From: Desulfomonile tiedjei
GTDB taxonomy: Bacteria; Desulfobacterota; Desulfomonilia; Desulfomonilales; Desulfomonilaceae
Direction: 5' to 3'
Length of the DNA: 64,000 nucleotides
Assembly: GCA_016218715.1 (NCBI GenBank)
Contig: JACRDG010000112.1
Location: 1 to 64,000 of the forward strand
Program-made: the position numbers and the translations under genes
Shown here: piece after piece, positions 26,169-34,765 of the stretch
How positions within the stretch are numbered: position 1 is the first letter of the stretch
Layout: the number at the start of each line of letters is the position of its first letter
Notes under the pieces: model-generated
Database searches by the model: none
What the model saw: the letters and a program-made list of their open reading frames with translations, nothing else
What the model was told of the DNA's origin: nothing

Positions 26169-26384
26169 ATGAGCGAGATCCAGGAGATCGACGTATTTTT
26201 GAAACCGGATGGGACGGTCAAGATCGAGGTGCGCGGGGTGAAAGGTGACAAATGCCTGGCTTTGACTGAGGACGTTGAAAAACTTTTGGGCGGTAAAGTG
26301 CTCGATCGAACAAAGACCGACGAGTACTACCAGACCGAGATCGAACAGACTCAAGAGGACGTCCTGAAACAAGAAATTGAGTAG
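26169..26384 (+). CDS. DUF2997 small protein
   Basis: This 71-residue acidic protein fits DUF2997: a beta strand I-D-V-F-L-K-P-D-G-T-V-K-I-E-V-R-G, then G-D-K-C-L-A-L-T-E-D-V-E-K-L-L-G-G. The single Cys in the middle and the acidic C-terminus are typical. No enzymatic residues are visible, so a binding or adaptor role is likely. The ATG at 26169 has GGAGG 7 nt ahead. DUF2997 proteins are commonly encoded beside DUF1257 proteins, which matches here (121 bp gap). Confidence 0.75.
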   Translation: MSEIQEIDVFLKPDGTVKIEVRGVKGDKCLALTEDVEKLLGGKVLDRTKTDEYYQTEIEQTQEDVLKQEIE

Positions 26385-26438
26385 AGCAGTTGCCCAAAGT
26401 CCTGTGTTTCTTGATTTGGCTTTAGGAACCTGGGGATC

Positions 26439-27092
26439 ATGGCAACCTGGTATCCTCTGTATATGTTCCTGTGGGGTTCGGCCTGTCTTGCCTCGCTGAT
26501 GCTGTATCTGAAAGAGCGCGACGCATACGCGATCTCGCACCGCACTTACTGGAAGTTCCTGCTTGCTCCCTGGAAAGCGATCACCTTCCTCATCTCAGCG
26601 ACAAGCCTGACCGTGATGGCCCCTTACACGGGCGATCCCACGTGGGATCGCTGCGACTCCATCGTCATGTCGGTCCTGACGTTTCTGACAGCTCCGTGGG
26701 TCGTAGGCATCTTGTACCGGACGGCCACGGGGAGGGTACCTCTGCGTCAGAGCTTCGTGGCAGTATGCGTGTGGATGTTCTCCGTGAGCTGGATCTTCGA
26801 CGCGTACATCCTTATAAGGGACGGCGAGTATACCCCGCTGTGGCTCCCCAACATCTTCGCCTCTTCCGCACTGTACATCTCAGCGGGGCTGCTGTGGAAT
26901 CTGGACTGGAAACCGGAGCGGGGGACGATCTTCGCATTCATGGAGCCGGACTGGCCGTCTCCCCCCACGCGGTCGGTCTTCCGCAAAGTTGCCTGGCTCG
27001 CCTTCGTGCTCATGGGTCTGGTCACGCTGCTCGTTCTGCCGTTTCTGTTCGACAGACACCTCGATTTCAGCGCATGGTTCGAACGCTGGTGA
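26439..27092 (+). CDS. Uncharacterised polytopic membrane protein
   Basis: I do not recognise this 217-residue protein. It has about six hydrophobic spans (near residues 5-25, 45-65, 78-95, 105-125, 140-158 and 185-205) with short loops and no clear motif for transport or catalysis; the loop W-D-R-C-D and an R-T-A-T-G-R stretch are noticeable. The ATG follows GGGG. It is on the same strand, 54 bp after DUF2997, and may be the last gene of the cluster, giving it a membrane component. It converges on the acyl-CoA synthetase gene with a 21-bp gap. Confidence 0.6.
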   Translation: MATWYPLYMFLWGSACLASLMLYLKERDAYAISHRTYWKFLLAPWKAITFLISATSLTVMAPYTGDPTWDRCDSIVMSVLTFLTAPWVVGILYRTATGRVPLRQSFVAVCVWMFSVSWIFDAYILIRDGEYTPLWLPNIFASSALYISAGLLWNLDWKPERGTIFAFMEPDWPSPPTRSVFRKVAWLAFVLMGLVTLLVLPFLFDRHLDFSAWFERW

Positions 27093-27113
27093 GCCGAAAG
27101 ATAGCCAGTCGCG

Positions 27114-28832
27114 TCACTCTCTCAGTTTGGACGGGTCGCCGGTGGGGAGACCCAGTTCTCGGGCTCGGAGAACCCTTCGCAGCATCTTGCCCGAGCGTGT
27201 CTTGGGGAGTTCCTCGATGAACTCGATCTCAGTCAGCGGGATATCGGTGTGGAGATTGGCCTTGACAAAGGCCCGGATCTCATGGCTCAGGCGCGCGGAT
27301 GGGACGAACCCCGGGTTGACTTTCACAAACGCCTTCACCGTGGGCTTGCCTTTGCTGGCGCCTTTCCCGATGACCGCGGCTTCGGTGACCGAGGGATGCA
27401 GGCGAATAACTTGCTCAATCTCGTACGGTCCGAGAAACTTCTGCTCGATTTTGATCAGGTCGTCGTTTCTGCCCTGGTGATAGTAGTACCCGTCTTCATC
27501 CTTTATGACCATGTCCCCGGTCAGGAACCAACCGTCGAGAAAATAGTCGGCGTATCGCTCCTCATCGCGCCAGATGCCTCTGAGCATGGAAGGCCAGCCG
27601 GTTTTCAGCGCAAGCTCGCCCAGCGTGAGGATCGGAAGGGAGTTCCCGTCGCGGTCCACGACGGCTGCCTCGATCCCCGGCACCGGCTTGCCCATGGAAC
27701 CAGGTTTGATGGGCTCTGAAGGGAAATTGGCAATGCAGATCATGCCGGTTTCCGTCATCCACCAGGTATCGTGGGGCGCGCGTGGGAAGTGCTCTCTGGC
27801 CCAGAAGAACAGATCGGGGATCAACGTGTCCCCCACGGTGGCGACGTGGCGGAGACGCGAGAAATCGTACCGTCTCGGGAGGTCGTCGCCGGCTTCCATG
27901 AGCCGCCGAAGCGTGGCCGGCGTGGTGTACCAGACTGAAACTTGATGTCTTTCCAGGGTGCGATACCAGGTCGATGCGGAAAAAGGGGCCCCCTGAACCA
28001 CCGAAGTGGCCCCGATCAACCACGGAGCAAACGCTCCGTACACGGTGCCGGTAACCCACGCGGGATCTCCGTCGGTCCAGAGCACCGAATCGCTGTTGAG
28101 GTCCAGCACGTACCGGGCGGTCATCACGTATCCCAGCATGTCTCCGTGCGCATGCACGACCCCTTTGGGCGGTCCTGTTGACCCAGAGGTGTAGAGAAGG
28201 AAGAGAGGAGTCTCGCCCGGGAATGCACGATTCGTGAATCCGGTGGGCATCCGCTCGATCACGCCTGCCAACGGGATCTCTTGCGCAAACTGACCGGTGA
28301 TGACGTCACCCGTAAGGAAGATATGATCCACTCCCTTCATTGCGTCCTGGGAGAGCCGCTCCACGAGGTCGGGGTCGGTCAACACGCCGCGGGGTTCCGC
28401 GTTGGAGAGCATCCACTCCAGCTCGTCAAAACCTTGAGTCGGAAATATGACTGAGAAAATCACTCCCAACCGAGCACAGGCCAACATCGACAGATAGATT
28501 TCCGGACAAGGGGACAGAAAGATGAACAGGCGATCTCCTGTTTCAAATCCTTTCTCTACCAGGAGGTTGGCCCAGCGACAGGACTGTTCTTTCAAGTCCA
28601 GATAGGTGAAGGTCCTGACCTTTCCTCCCCTTTCAAAGACCAACGCAGGTTGCTTCTGTTTTTCGGGATGTGCAGCCCATCGGTCCACTGCATCATTCAC
28701 AATGTTGACCTTGCCGCTGTCAGAGCGGGTCAATTCCATTTCGAAGTCAGACCAGGCGAAAGTCCGGTAGGTCTTGTAGTACTCTCTCAGGTTAGCCTGC
28801 GGGTTCTGCGGAGGAATTCTTGTCTTGATCAT
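27114..28832 (-). CDS. AMP-forming acyl-CoA synthetase (medium-chain/acetyl-CoA synthetase-like)
   Basis: This 572-residue ANL-superfamily ligase activates a carboxylic acid with ATP and CoA. Motif A3 is YTSGSTGPPKGV (about residues 215-226), the D-T-W-W-M-T-E-T core marks A5, and the catalytic Lys of A10 is in K-T-R-S-G-K-M. The sequence resembles the shorter acetyl/medium-chain group rather than canonical Acs, so the acid is not fixed. The ATG at 28832 has AGGAAA upstream; a GTG at 28859 is also open. It is the first of three such ligases in the window and lies just after the GNAT gene on the same strand. Confidence 0.88.
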   Translation of the reverse strand: MIKTRIPPQNPQANLREYYKTYRTFAWSDFEMELTRSDSGKVNIVNDAVDRWAAHPEKQKQPALVFERGGKVRTFTYLDLKEQSCRWANLLVEKGFETGDRLFIFLSPCPEIYLSMLACARLGVIFSVIFPTQGFDELEWMLSNAEPRGVLTDPDLVERLSQDAMKGVDHIFLTGDVITGQFAQEIPLAGVIERMPTGFTNRAFPGETPLFLLYTSGSTGPPKGVVHAHGDMLGYVMTARYVLDLNSDSVLWTDGDPAWVTGTVYGAFAPWLIGATSVVQGAPFSASTWYRTLERHQVSVWYTTPATLRRLMEAGDDLPRRYDFSRLRHVATVGDTLIPDLFFWAREHFPRAPHDTWWMTETGMICIANFPSEPIKPGSMGKPVPGIEAAVVDRDGNSLPILTLGELALKTGWPSMLRGIWRDEERYADYFLDGWFLTGDMVIKDEDGYYYHQGRNDDLIKIEQKFLGPYEIEQVIRLHPSVTEAAVIGKGASKGKPTVKAFVKVNPGFVPSARLSHEIRAFVKANLHTDIPLTEIEFIEELPKTRSGKMLRRVLRARELGLPTGDPSKLRE

Positions 28833-29015
28833 TGCTTTTCCTGTCATCAACCGGTTCACATGTGGGGTTTTGCCCCGCCTCTCGACATGCGGTCACACCA
28901 GGTGCCGCAAAAAAGCCGATGTTCGGAACAGCTTAGGTGATCCGAGATACGGCAAACATTCTGAATTCGACAGGCCGCCTATCGGCGCCTCTGCCGCAGG
29001 ATTCACCATCGTGCC

Positions 29016-29507
29016 TCACAAGATGAGAACCATGGTCCTCTCTCTCTCACCCTGATCGGTGAACACGAAGCCCGTCTTTCGATACAACTTGATGGCCCTG
29101 AAATTGTACGACTCTACCGTAAGCCATATTCTTACGAGACCCATGGAGCGGGCACGTTCCACCGCCATCCTCGTGAGGGCGGTGCCCAATCCCCTCTGGC
29201 GGCATGGCCGACTGACAAAGATGATGTATTCACCGTCTCGCTCTTCCGGGTCCGGAATCAGAGCCGAATGTCCTACCACCTTGTCCCCGCTCCAGATAAC
29301 GAAGTTTCTTGCCAATCGTAGGAGGCGTTCGATCCACCGGTGACGGTCGTGCTCCCCGGGCGGAGGAAGCCCTTGACTCTCCCCCTTGGGGTAAAATTCG
29401 TCGTACATTTGCTTCAGTGCGTCATAGTGCTCTTGGCCGCATTCTTCCGCCTCAAAGGTTACCCCCTTCTTGTCTACAAACTGAATGCGGTTATCAGGAC
29501 TCATCAT
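29016..29507 (-). CDS. GNAT family N-acetyltransferase
   Basis: This 163-residue protein is a single GNAT domain. The acetyl-CoA pyrophosphate loop is R-P-C-R-Q-R-G-L-G-T-A (about residues 108-118), and the late N-F-R-A-I-K-L-Y-R-K-T-G-F is the usual motif B ending. It lies between two acyl-CoA synthetase genes on the same strand, so it might acetylate and thereby inhibit one of them, as Pat does to Acs in Salmonella; this is inference from place only. The ATG pair at 29507/29504 is chosen although the nearest GAGGAG is 14 nt upstream. Confidence 0.75.
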   Translation of the reverse strand: MMSPDNRIQFVDKKGVTFEAEECGQEHYDALKQMYDEFYPKGESQGLPPPGEHDRHRWIERLLRLARNFVIWSGDKVVGHSALIPDPEERDGEYIIFVSRPCRQRGLGTALTRMAVERARSMGLVRIWLTVESYNFRAIKLYRKTGFVFTDQGERERTMVLIL

Positions 29508-29740
29508 CGCGTGCCCAGTTACTCCTCGTTCACCGTGTGACCGCCCACCCATTCCTGAGAGGACGCCAGCACGGACCTCGGGGATCGGACGAGCCGGCCT
29601 TCTTGTCGAGCGATTCCATGCACCGATGCATGCCCGAGACAGGAGTATATCAGAGGTTATCATCGCGCGCTACGGCGCGTTTGCCGGAGTCTTTCAAATT
29701 GCGGGACGAGGAATTTGGCGGTTAGATCGCGTGTGTTTAG

Positions 29741-29780
29741 GCTCGGCCTCGCGGAGCTGGGAGCCCCCGCGAGGTCGAGC
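29741..29780. repeat. Strong hairpin in the GNAT-acs intergenic region
   Basis: GCTCGGCCTCGCGG (29741-29754) and CCGCGAGGTCGAGC (29767-29780) form a 14-bp stem, with one G-T pair, around 12 nt. It lies about 80 bp downstream of the acs stop and could end that transcript, but no U-tract follows on either strand. The 29508-29860 gap otherwise shows nothing. Confidence 0.55.
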
Positions 29781-29860
29781 ACCTGGGTACAAATGAGGTT
29801 ATGGTCTAGCCGACGCCGATACGCTCCTTTATCAGCTCTCGACTGCGAACGGTAGGCGGA

Positions 29861-31828
29861 CTACCCTTTTACGGCGATTCTCTCGTCCACCAAATTCTGG
29901 ACAACAGTTGGATCGGCCAGCGTCGTCGTATCACCCAGCTCATCGATCTGGCCCGCGGCGATCTTCTTGAGAATGCGTCGCATGATCTTGCCGCTCCGGG
30001 TCTTGGGGAGACCGTCTGCCCATTGAATGACGTCAGGCGTCGCAATGGGACCGATCTGCGTTCGCACCATCTTTACCAGGTCCTTTTTCAGGTCATCGCT
30101 CTTCATGACTCCGGTGTTGAGCGTGACGAACGCGTAGATACCCGTTCCTTTGATCGGATGCGGGAAGCCGACCACTGCCGCTTCTGCGACGTCGGAATGG
30201 AGAACCAGTGCCGACTCCACTTCCGCCGTTCCAAGACGGTGTCCGGAAACATTTATGACATCGTCGATTCTTCCGATGATCCAGTAGTACCCGTCTTCAT
30301 CCTTCTTGGCGCCGTCGCCGGTGAAGTACATGCCGGGGATCCGCGAGAAATAGGTGTCGACGAACCTCTGGTGATCCCCGTAGACCGTTCTCATCATGGC
30401 AGGCCACGGTTTCTTGATGAAAAGCGCCCCTTCCTGACCGGGGAACTTTGTCGGCTCGCCCGTTTCCGGATCGAGAATGATCGGATCCACACCGAAGAAC
30501 GGGAAGGAACAGGAGCCGGGTTTGATGGGCGCGACGCCGGGGAGCGGGGTCATGAGCTGGGCCCCCGTCTCCGTCTGCCACCAGGTGTCCACAATGGGGC
30601 ACCAATCGCGGCCGACCCAATGGTGGTACCATCTCCAAGCTTCCGGGTTGATAGGCTCGCCGACCGTTCCCAGCAGCTTCAGCGAAGAGACGTCGTGCTT
30701 GATGACATACCCTTCACCCTCTTTTGCCAGGGCTCGAATCGCGGTGGGCGCGGTGTAGAATTTGTCTACCCGGCGCTTGGCCACGATTTCCCAGAATCGA
30801 CCGTAATCGGGGTAACTGGGAACCCCCTCGAACATGACACTGGTGAAACCGCAACAGAGCGGACCGTACACAATGTAGCTGTGACCGGTGACCCAGCCGA
30901 TGTCAGCAGTGCACCAGAAGGTCTCCTCGGGCTTCAGGTCGAAGACCAGCTTGGTCGTCATGGCCACTTGAAGCAAATAACCGCCCTGGGTGTGCAACAC
31001 CCCTTTGGGTTTCCCGGTGCTGCCACTGGTGTAAAGGATGAACAGCGGATCCTCCGACGACATAGGCTCCGGCTCCACATAGGATGGGAGCGACGGATCG
31101 GCCACAAGTTCATGCCACCAAAGCTCTTTTTTCGGATCGAGCTGGAGGCCCAAGTTGGCACGATTGAAGACGATCACCTTTTCCACGCTCGGGCATCGGG
31201 TCAGAGCCTCGTCGACGTTCTTCTTCAAGGCCAGAGGCTTGCCGGCCCGGTACCCCCCATCACAAGTGATCACCATCTTGGCCTCGGAGTCCTGCACTCG
31301 TCCGGCAATGGACTCTGCACTGAATCCGCCGAAAATGACGTTGTGGATCGCTCCTATGCGCGCACAGGCAAGCATCGCGACCGGCAGCTCCACGATCATG
31401 GGCAGGTAGATGACCACCCTGTCGCCCTTCTTGATCCCCTGGGCCTTGAGCACCGCCGCAAGCTTGTTGACCTCGTCATAAAGCTCTTGATAGGTCACGG
31501 TCCTCGACTGGGCCGGATCGTCTCCCTCCCAGTAATAGGCCACCTTATTCTTTAATGCGGGCAGGTGCCTGTCGAGACAATTGTAGGTCACATTCAGCTC
31601 TGCCCCACCAAACCACTCGATCTTGCCAGCCACAAAATCGTAGTTGAGCACGGAGTTCCACTTCTTGTACCAGGATACGTACTCGTCGGCCATCTCAGCC
31701 CAGAAATTGTCCGCGTCGTCAATCGACCGGCTGTACATTTCCTTGTACTGTTCCATGCTGTTGATGTACGCTATCTTTCGGTACTCCTCCAGATGAGCGT
31801 CATACCACTTCGGACCTTCTTCCATCAT
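29861..31828 (-). CDS. acs: Acetyl-CoA synthetase (AMP-forming)
   Basis: This 655-residue enzyme, the normal Acs length, converts acetate, ATP and CoA to acetyl-CoA. The N-terminal cap, the A3 motif YTSGSTGKPKGV, W-W-Q-T-E-T-G (A5) and the A10 lysine in P-K-T-R-S-G-K-I-M-R-R are all present; that lysine is the site acetylated by Pat-type enzymes. The start ATG (31828, or the next ATG) follows GGAGG. A perfect 9-bp hairpin lies 16 nt upstream of the site. Neighbours are a GNAT gene downstream and divergent cNMP/CBS/DUF294 genes upstream, an arrangement that suggests coupled acetate control. Confidence 0.95.
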   Translation of the reverse strand: MMEEGPKWYDAHLEEYRKIAYINSMEQYKEMYSRSIDDADNFWAEMADEYVSWYKKWNSVLNYDFVAGKIEWFGGAELNVTYNCLDRHLPALKNKVAYYWEGDDPAQSRTVTYQELYDEVNKLAAVLKAQGIKKGDRVVIYLPMIVELPVAMLACARIGAIHNVIFGGFSAESIAGRVQDSEAKMVITCDGGYRAGKPLALKKNVDEALTRCPSVEKVIVFNRANLGLQLDPKKELWWHELVADPSLPSYVEPEPMSSEDPLFILYTSGSTGKPKGVLHTQGGYLLQVAMTTKLVFDLKPEETFWCTADIGWVTGHSYIVYGPLCCGFTSVMFEGVPSYPDYGRFWEIVAKRRVDKFYTAPTAIRALAKEGEGYVIKHDVSSLKLLGTVGEPINPEAWRWYHHWVGRDWCPIVDTWWQTETGAQLMTPLPGVAPIKPGSCSFPFFGVDPIILDPETGEPTKFPGQEGALFIKKPWPAMMRTVYGDHQRFVDTYFSRIPGMYFTGDGAKKDEDGYYWIIGRIDDVINVSGHRLGTAEVESALVLHSDVAEAAVVGFPHPIKGTGIYAFVTLNTGVMKSDDLKKDLVKMVRTQIGPIATPDVIQWADGLPKTRSGKIMRRILKKIAAGQIDELGDTTTLADPTVVQNLVDERIAVKG

Positions 31829-31847
31829 ACGTCCCTCCTTCTCTGAT

Positions 31848-31872
31848 TTGCGAGGGCCAACCACCCTCGCAA
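31848..31872 (-). promoter_or_regulatory. Perfect 9-bp stem-loop in the acs leader
   Basis: TTGCGAGGG and CCCTCGCAA pair around a 7-nt loop (CCAACCA on the plus strand). The stem ends about 8 nt before the acs ribosome-binding site (AAGGAGGG), so it could affect translation, or be a regulator site on DNA. Confidence 0.5.
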
Positions 31873-32387
31873 GGCGATTCCCGACGTCAGGGAACTTGGA
31901 TTTCTCCCTTGCGTGCGCTGCTCGCTGCCGACGCGGATCCCGATCTCTCGGACGCGGTTGTCCGTGACCGAAGACCCGGCACCAAGCCTCACGGTGCATC
32001 CGCGCGGATCACTCGGGGCGAAAAGCGCCTATCCCAACCAAATCGAACGAATCTTAGGGTATCACGATACCGGCACCGGCCCATCGGATCCGAAGGGCTC
32101 CGATTCTCTGCACACGGTGTTGGAGTACCGTGGACCTTCCCGTCGGGCTGGCCGCGTGAGCGGCCGGCCTATGCCGATTCAGTCGCAACTGGGGCACGCC
32201 CCAGCGCGCACGTTTGCTGAACCTGATCTCTCCAGCATGATAAGGAACGAGATCACTTCTTCACAGAAGGATCAACCGCAGGCGAGAAACGCACCACCCA
32301 CTCTCCACCCGCACACCTGGATCCGCCAAAAAATCCACCGGGGCCGGAAGCGCTGTGTATGGTGTCGCCCAAACGGGAGACTCTTGC

Positions 32388-32416
32388 TTGAGCCTTGGAT
32401 GATGATGTATTACAAT
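32388..32416 (+). promoter_or_regulatory. Predicted sigma-70 promoter for the DUF294 gene pair
   Basis: TTGAGC (32388-32393), 17 nt, TACAAT (32411-32416). Transcription would begin near 32423, leaving a leader of about 275 nt before the GTG at 32698. Confidence 0.5.
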
Positions 32417-32697
32417 TCGTTGTTAACCCGGGAAGCTGACCAATGTCAAGTAAGATCTACAGGACGCGTCGCGGCAGCCATGGGGATAGGGTTCGAAAGG
32501 GCCGCTTTCGGACCGGAAGTCAATGTAGCGCGGGAGCCGGCGCATATTGATCGGTGCTCCCATACAGAGAAAGATCTGGACGAGACACGCGTGGCCGAGT
32601 TTGGTGCAACGCAACGGTTTGCGGATCGGAGCCGAAGCGGGCTCGTTCGTTGCCTGGCGCTCCCCTTCACCGCAAGCCATCGCGCAAAGGAGGCTCT

Positions 32698-34638
32698 GTG
32701 GCCTCAGGAAATAATAGCCGTGCTGTGGCGCCGACGCTGGTTCTGGATTTTTTCAGGAGAATTCTCCCCTTCAGCGAACTCAGTGCCGCAACCCTGGCCG
32801 ACCTGGCGAAACAGTGCGTTATAGCTCACTATCCCAAGGGAAGTATTATCCTGAGGCAAGACCTGACCGAGGTGACCCACCTCCATATCATCCAGAAGGG
32901 GGGAGTGAAAGAATACATTGCAAGCGACGACACCATGGTGTCGTTGAAGGACTTCAGCGGTGAAGGTGGCTCGTTCGGCGCGTTGCCCATTTTCAGCGGC
33001 AAGAGGGCCGATTTCAACGTAGAAGCCGTTGAAGACACGTTCTGCTTCCTCATTAAGAAAGAAGCATTTCTGGAGGTTGTCAGGAACAATCCTCGCTTTG
33101 GCAAATACTATCTGGAGGCGTTTTCAGAGGATACCGTCGGTGCGGTCTACTCTGAACTCAGGGAAGCGACGGTGAGAAGTCGCGGTGAAGACGCCTTCTA
33201 CCTGTTCAACCTCAGGGTCCGTGACGTGATCAACACGTTGCCGGAAACGGTGAGCGGTCGCGAGACGGTTCAGCAGGTGGGTCTTAGAATGGCTCACCTG
33301 CGCGTAGATTGGCTTCTCGTAAAGGATGAGACCGGGTCTGTGGTCGGCACCGTCGCGGACAGGGACTTACGAACCAAAGTGGTGGCTGAAGGCCTCGATT
33401 ACGACACCCCGGTAGTGGAGATCATGACCCCCTCCTTTCGGACCATTCCCGCACAGGCCACCTGTTTCGACGCGCTGCTTCGCATGATGCGGGAGCAGGT
33501 GGATCATTTGGTCGTCGAACACCGCAAGGCGATCGTCGGCGTAATCAGCGCGCATGACATCATCGTGTACCAGGGGGCCGCTTTCCTCTACCCGATCCGG
33601 GATATCGAGTCCCAGCGGAGGATATCGGGCCTCTACGCCGTCTCGCAGAGACTTCCGATGGTCGTGCGCACGCTCCTGACGGAAGGAGCCAGGGCAAATA
33701 ACGTTACGAAGGTTATCACCCTGTTCAACGACAATCTGCTCAGTCGGCTCCTGAGGCTCCTCACGGACGAAATCGGCCCTGCGCCCGTATCGTTCTGCTG
33801 GCTCAACCTCGGCAGTGAAGGGCGGAAGGAGCAAACGTTCAAGACCGATCAGGACAATGCTCTGGTGTATGAGGACCCCCAAAACGGCATCGACCCGTAC
33901 GATGTGGAGGAATACTTCAGGACGTTCGCTGATAAGGCCGTGGAACACTTGCAGGCTTGCGGCTATCCGCGGTGCAAGCAGAAGTTCATGGCCTCCAATC
34001 CCCGATGGCGCCAGTCATACTCCGTTTGGAAAGGGTACTTCGAGGAATGGCTCCTGCATCCTATTCCCCCGGAAGTCGGCTTGGCCCGAATCTTTTTTGA
34101 CCTGCGGCCCTGTCACGGGAATGCCGCGCTTGGGGAGAGTCTCCGTGAGTATATCACCGTACACGCACGCGGCAACGACCGCTTCCTCCGATATCTCGCC
34201 GGCGATTGCCTTCTCGCTTCTCCTCCGCTCTCGTTTATGGGAGACTTCATTGTGGAGAAGGACGGCAAGAAGAGTGAGGGTCTGGACCTCAAGGTACGCG
34301 GCCTCTCCCCGTTCGTGAACTTTGCCCGGGTCATGGCACTGCGGTACGGCATAAGCGAGACGGAAACCCTCGCCCGGCTGAAAGGCCTCACAGAGGACGG
34401 GCACCTGTCGCAGGCCCTGTACGCGGATGCCCGAGAGGCTTACGAGTTTCAAGTCCAACTGACTCTGGTCCATCAACTGAAAATGCTGGAAGCCGGCCTC
34501 GATCCTGACTGTTTCATCCGTCCCGTGGTGCTTTCGGACCTGGAGCGCAAGACCCTGAAAGAGACCTTTGCGGTCATAGACCGCTTGCTGGAACAGGTTC
34601 AGGAAACCTTTGGCCTCAGCTCCAATGCGTTGAGTTAA
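32698..34638 (+). CDS. cNMP-binding/CBS-pair/DUF294 nucleotidyltransferase-like signalling protein (copy 1)
   Basis: This 646-residue cytoplasmic protein has four parts: a cyclic-nucleotide-binding domain (about 20-135), a CBS pair (about 175-300), a DUF294 nucleotidyltransferase domain with G-S-E-G-R at 372-376 and metal Asp384 and Asp386 (T-D-Q-D-N), and a DUF294 C-terminal helical domain (about 490-640). The GlnD-like catalytic residues are intact. CBS pairs bind adenine nucleotides, so it may sense energy or cNMP and modify a target protein. The GTG start follows AGGAGG 4 nt away; the frame runs upstream to 32554 but without a site. Copy 2 follows after 127 bp. Confidence 0.87.
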   Translation: MASGNNSRAVAPTLVLDFFRRILPFSELSAATLADLAKQCVIAHYPKGSIILRQDLTEVTHLHIIQKGGVKEYIASDDTMVSLKDFSGEGGSFGALPIFSGKRADFNVEAVEDTFCFLIKKEAFLEVVRNNPRFGKYYLEAFSEDTVGAVYSELREATVRSRGEDAFYLFNLRVRDVINTLPETVSGRETVQQVGLRMAHLRVDWLLVKDETGSVVGTVADRDLRTKVVAEGLDYDTPVVEIMTPSFRTIPAQATCFDALLRMMREQVDHLVVEHRKAIVGVISAHDIIVYQGAAFLYPIRDIESQRRISGLYAVSQRLPMVVRTLLTEGARANNVTKVITLFNDNLLSRLLRLLTDEIGPAPVSFCWLNLGSEGRKEQTFKTDQDNALVYEDPQNGIDPYDVEEYFRTFADKAVEHLQACGYPRCKQKFMASNPRWRQSYSVWKGYFEEWLLHPIPPEVGLARIFFDLRPCHGNAALGESLREYITVHARGNDRFLRYLAGDCLLASPPLSFMGDFIVEKDGKKSEGLDLKVRGLSPFVNFARVMALRYGISETETLARLKGLTEDGHLSQALYADAREAYEFQVQLTLVHQLKMLEAGLDPDCFIRPVVLSDLERKTLKETFAVIDRLLEQVQETFGLSSNALS

Positions 34639-34765
34639 ATGCGCTCCGGCAGAGCCGAGGGCTCACCGGTCTTGGTCAACCTGAGTCGCGCGTGAACGAG
34701 CACGATGGAGACGGCACACCGAACCGTTCGAAACTCGGAATACGCTGATTGCGAGGGGAGTTTCC

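Larger units (their letters stand above)
31829..32697. other. 869-bp divergent regulatory region without a gene
   Basis: Between acs (minus) and the first DUF294 protein (plus) I find no credible gene. It contains the acs leader hairpin (31848-31872) and a promoter for the plus strand (32388-32416). A frame open across 31913-32824 has no family resemblance or site and is taken as chance. The length suggests complex control by an activator or an unrecognised small RNA. Confidence 0.5.

Noticed and set aside
28900-28920. Run of A/T6 as a terminator of the GNAT gene
   Set aside because: The stem before the T-run is weak, with mismatches in the middle, so I do not call a terminator.
30023-31555. 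510-codon plus-strand frame opposite acs
   Set aside because: acs has full motifs and site; the antisense frame is a codon-bias artefact.
31913-32824. 303-codon plus-strand frame in the acs divergent region
   Set aside because: It has no ribosome-binding site or recognisable domain, crosses the promoter and the true GTG at 32698, and reads into the DUF294 gene in another frame.
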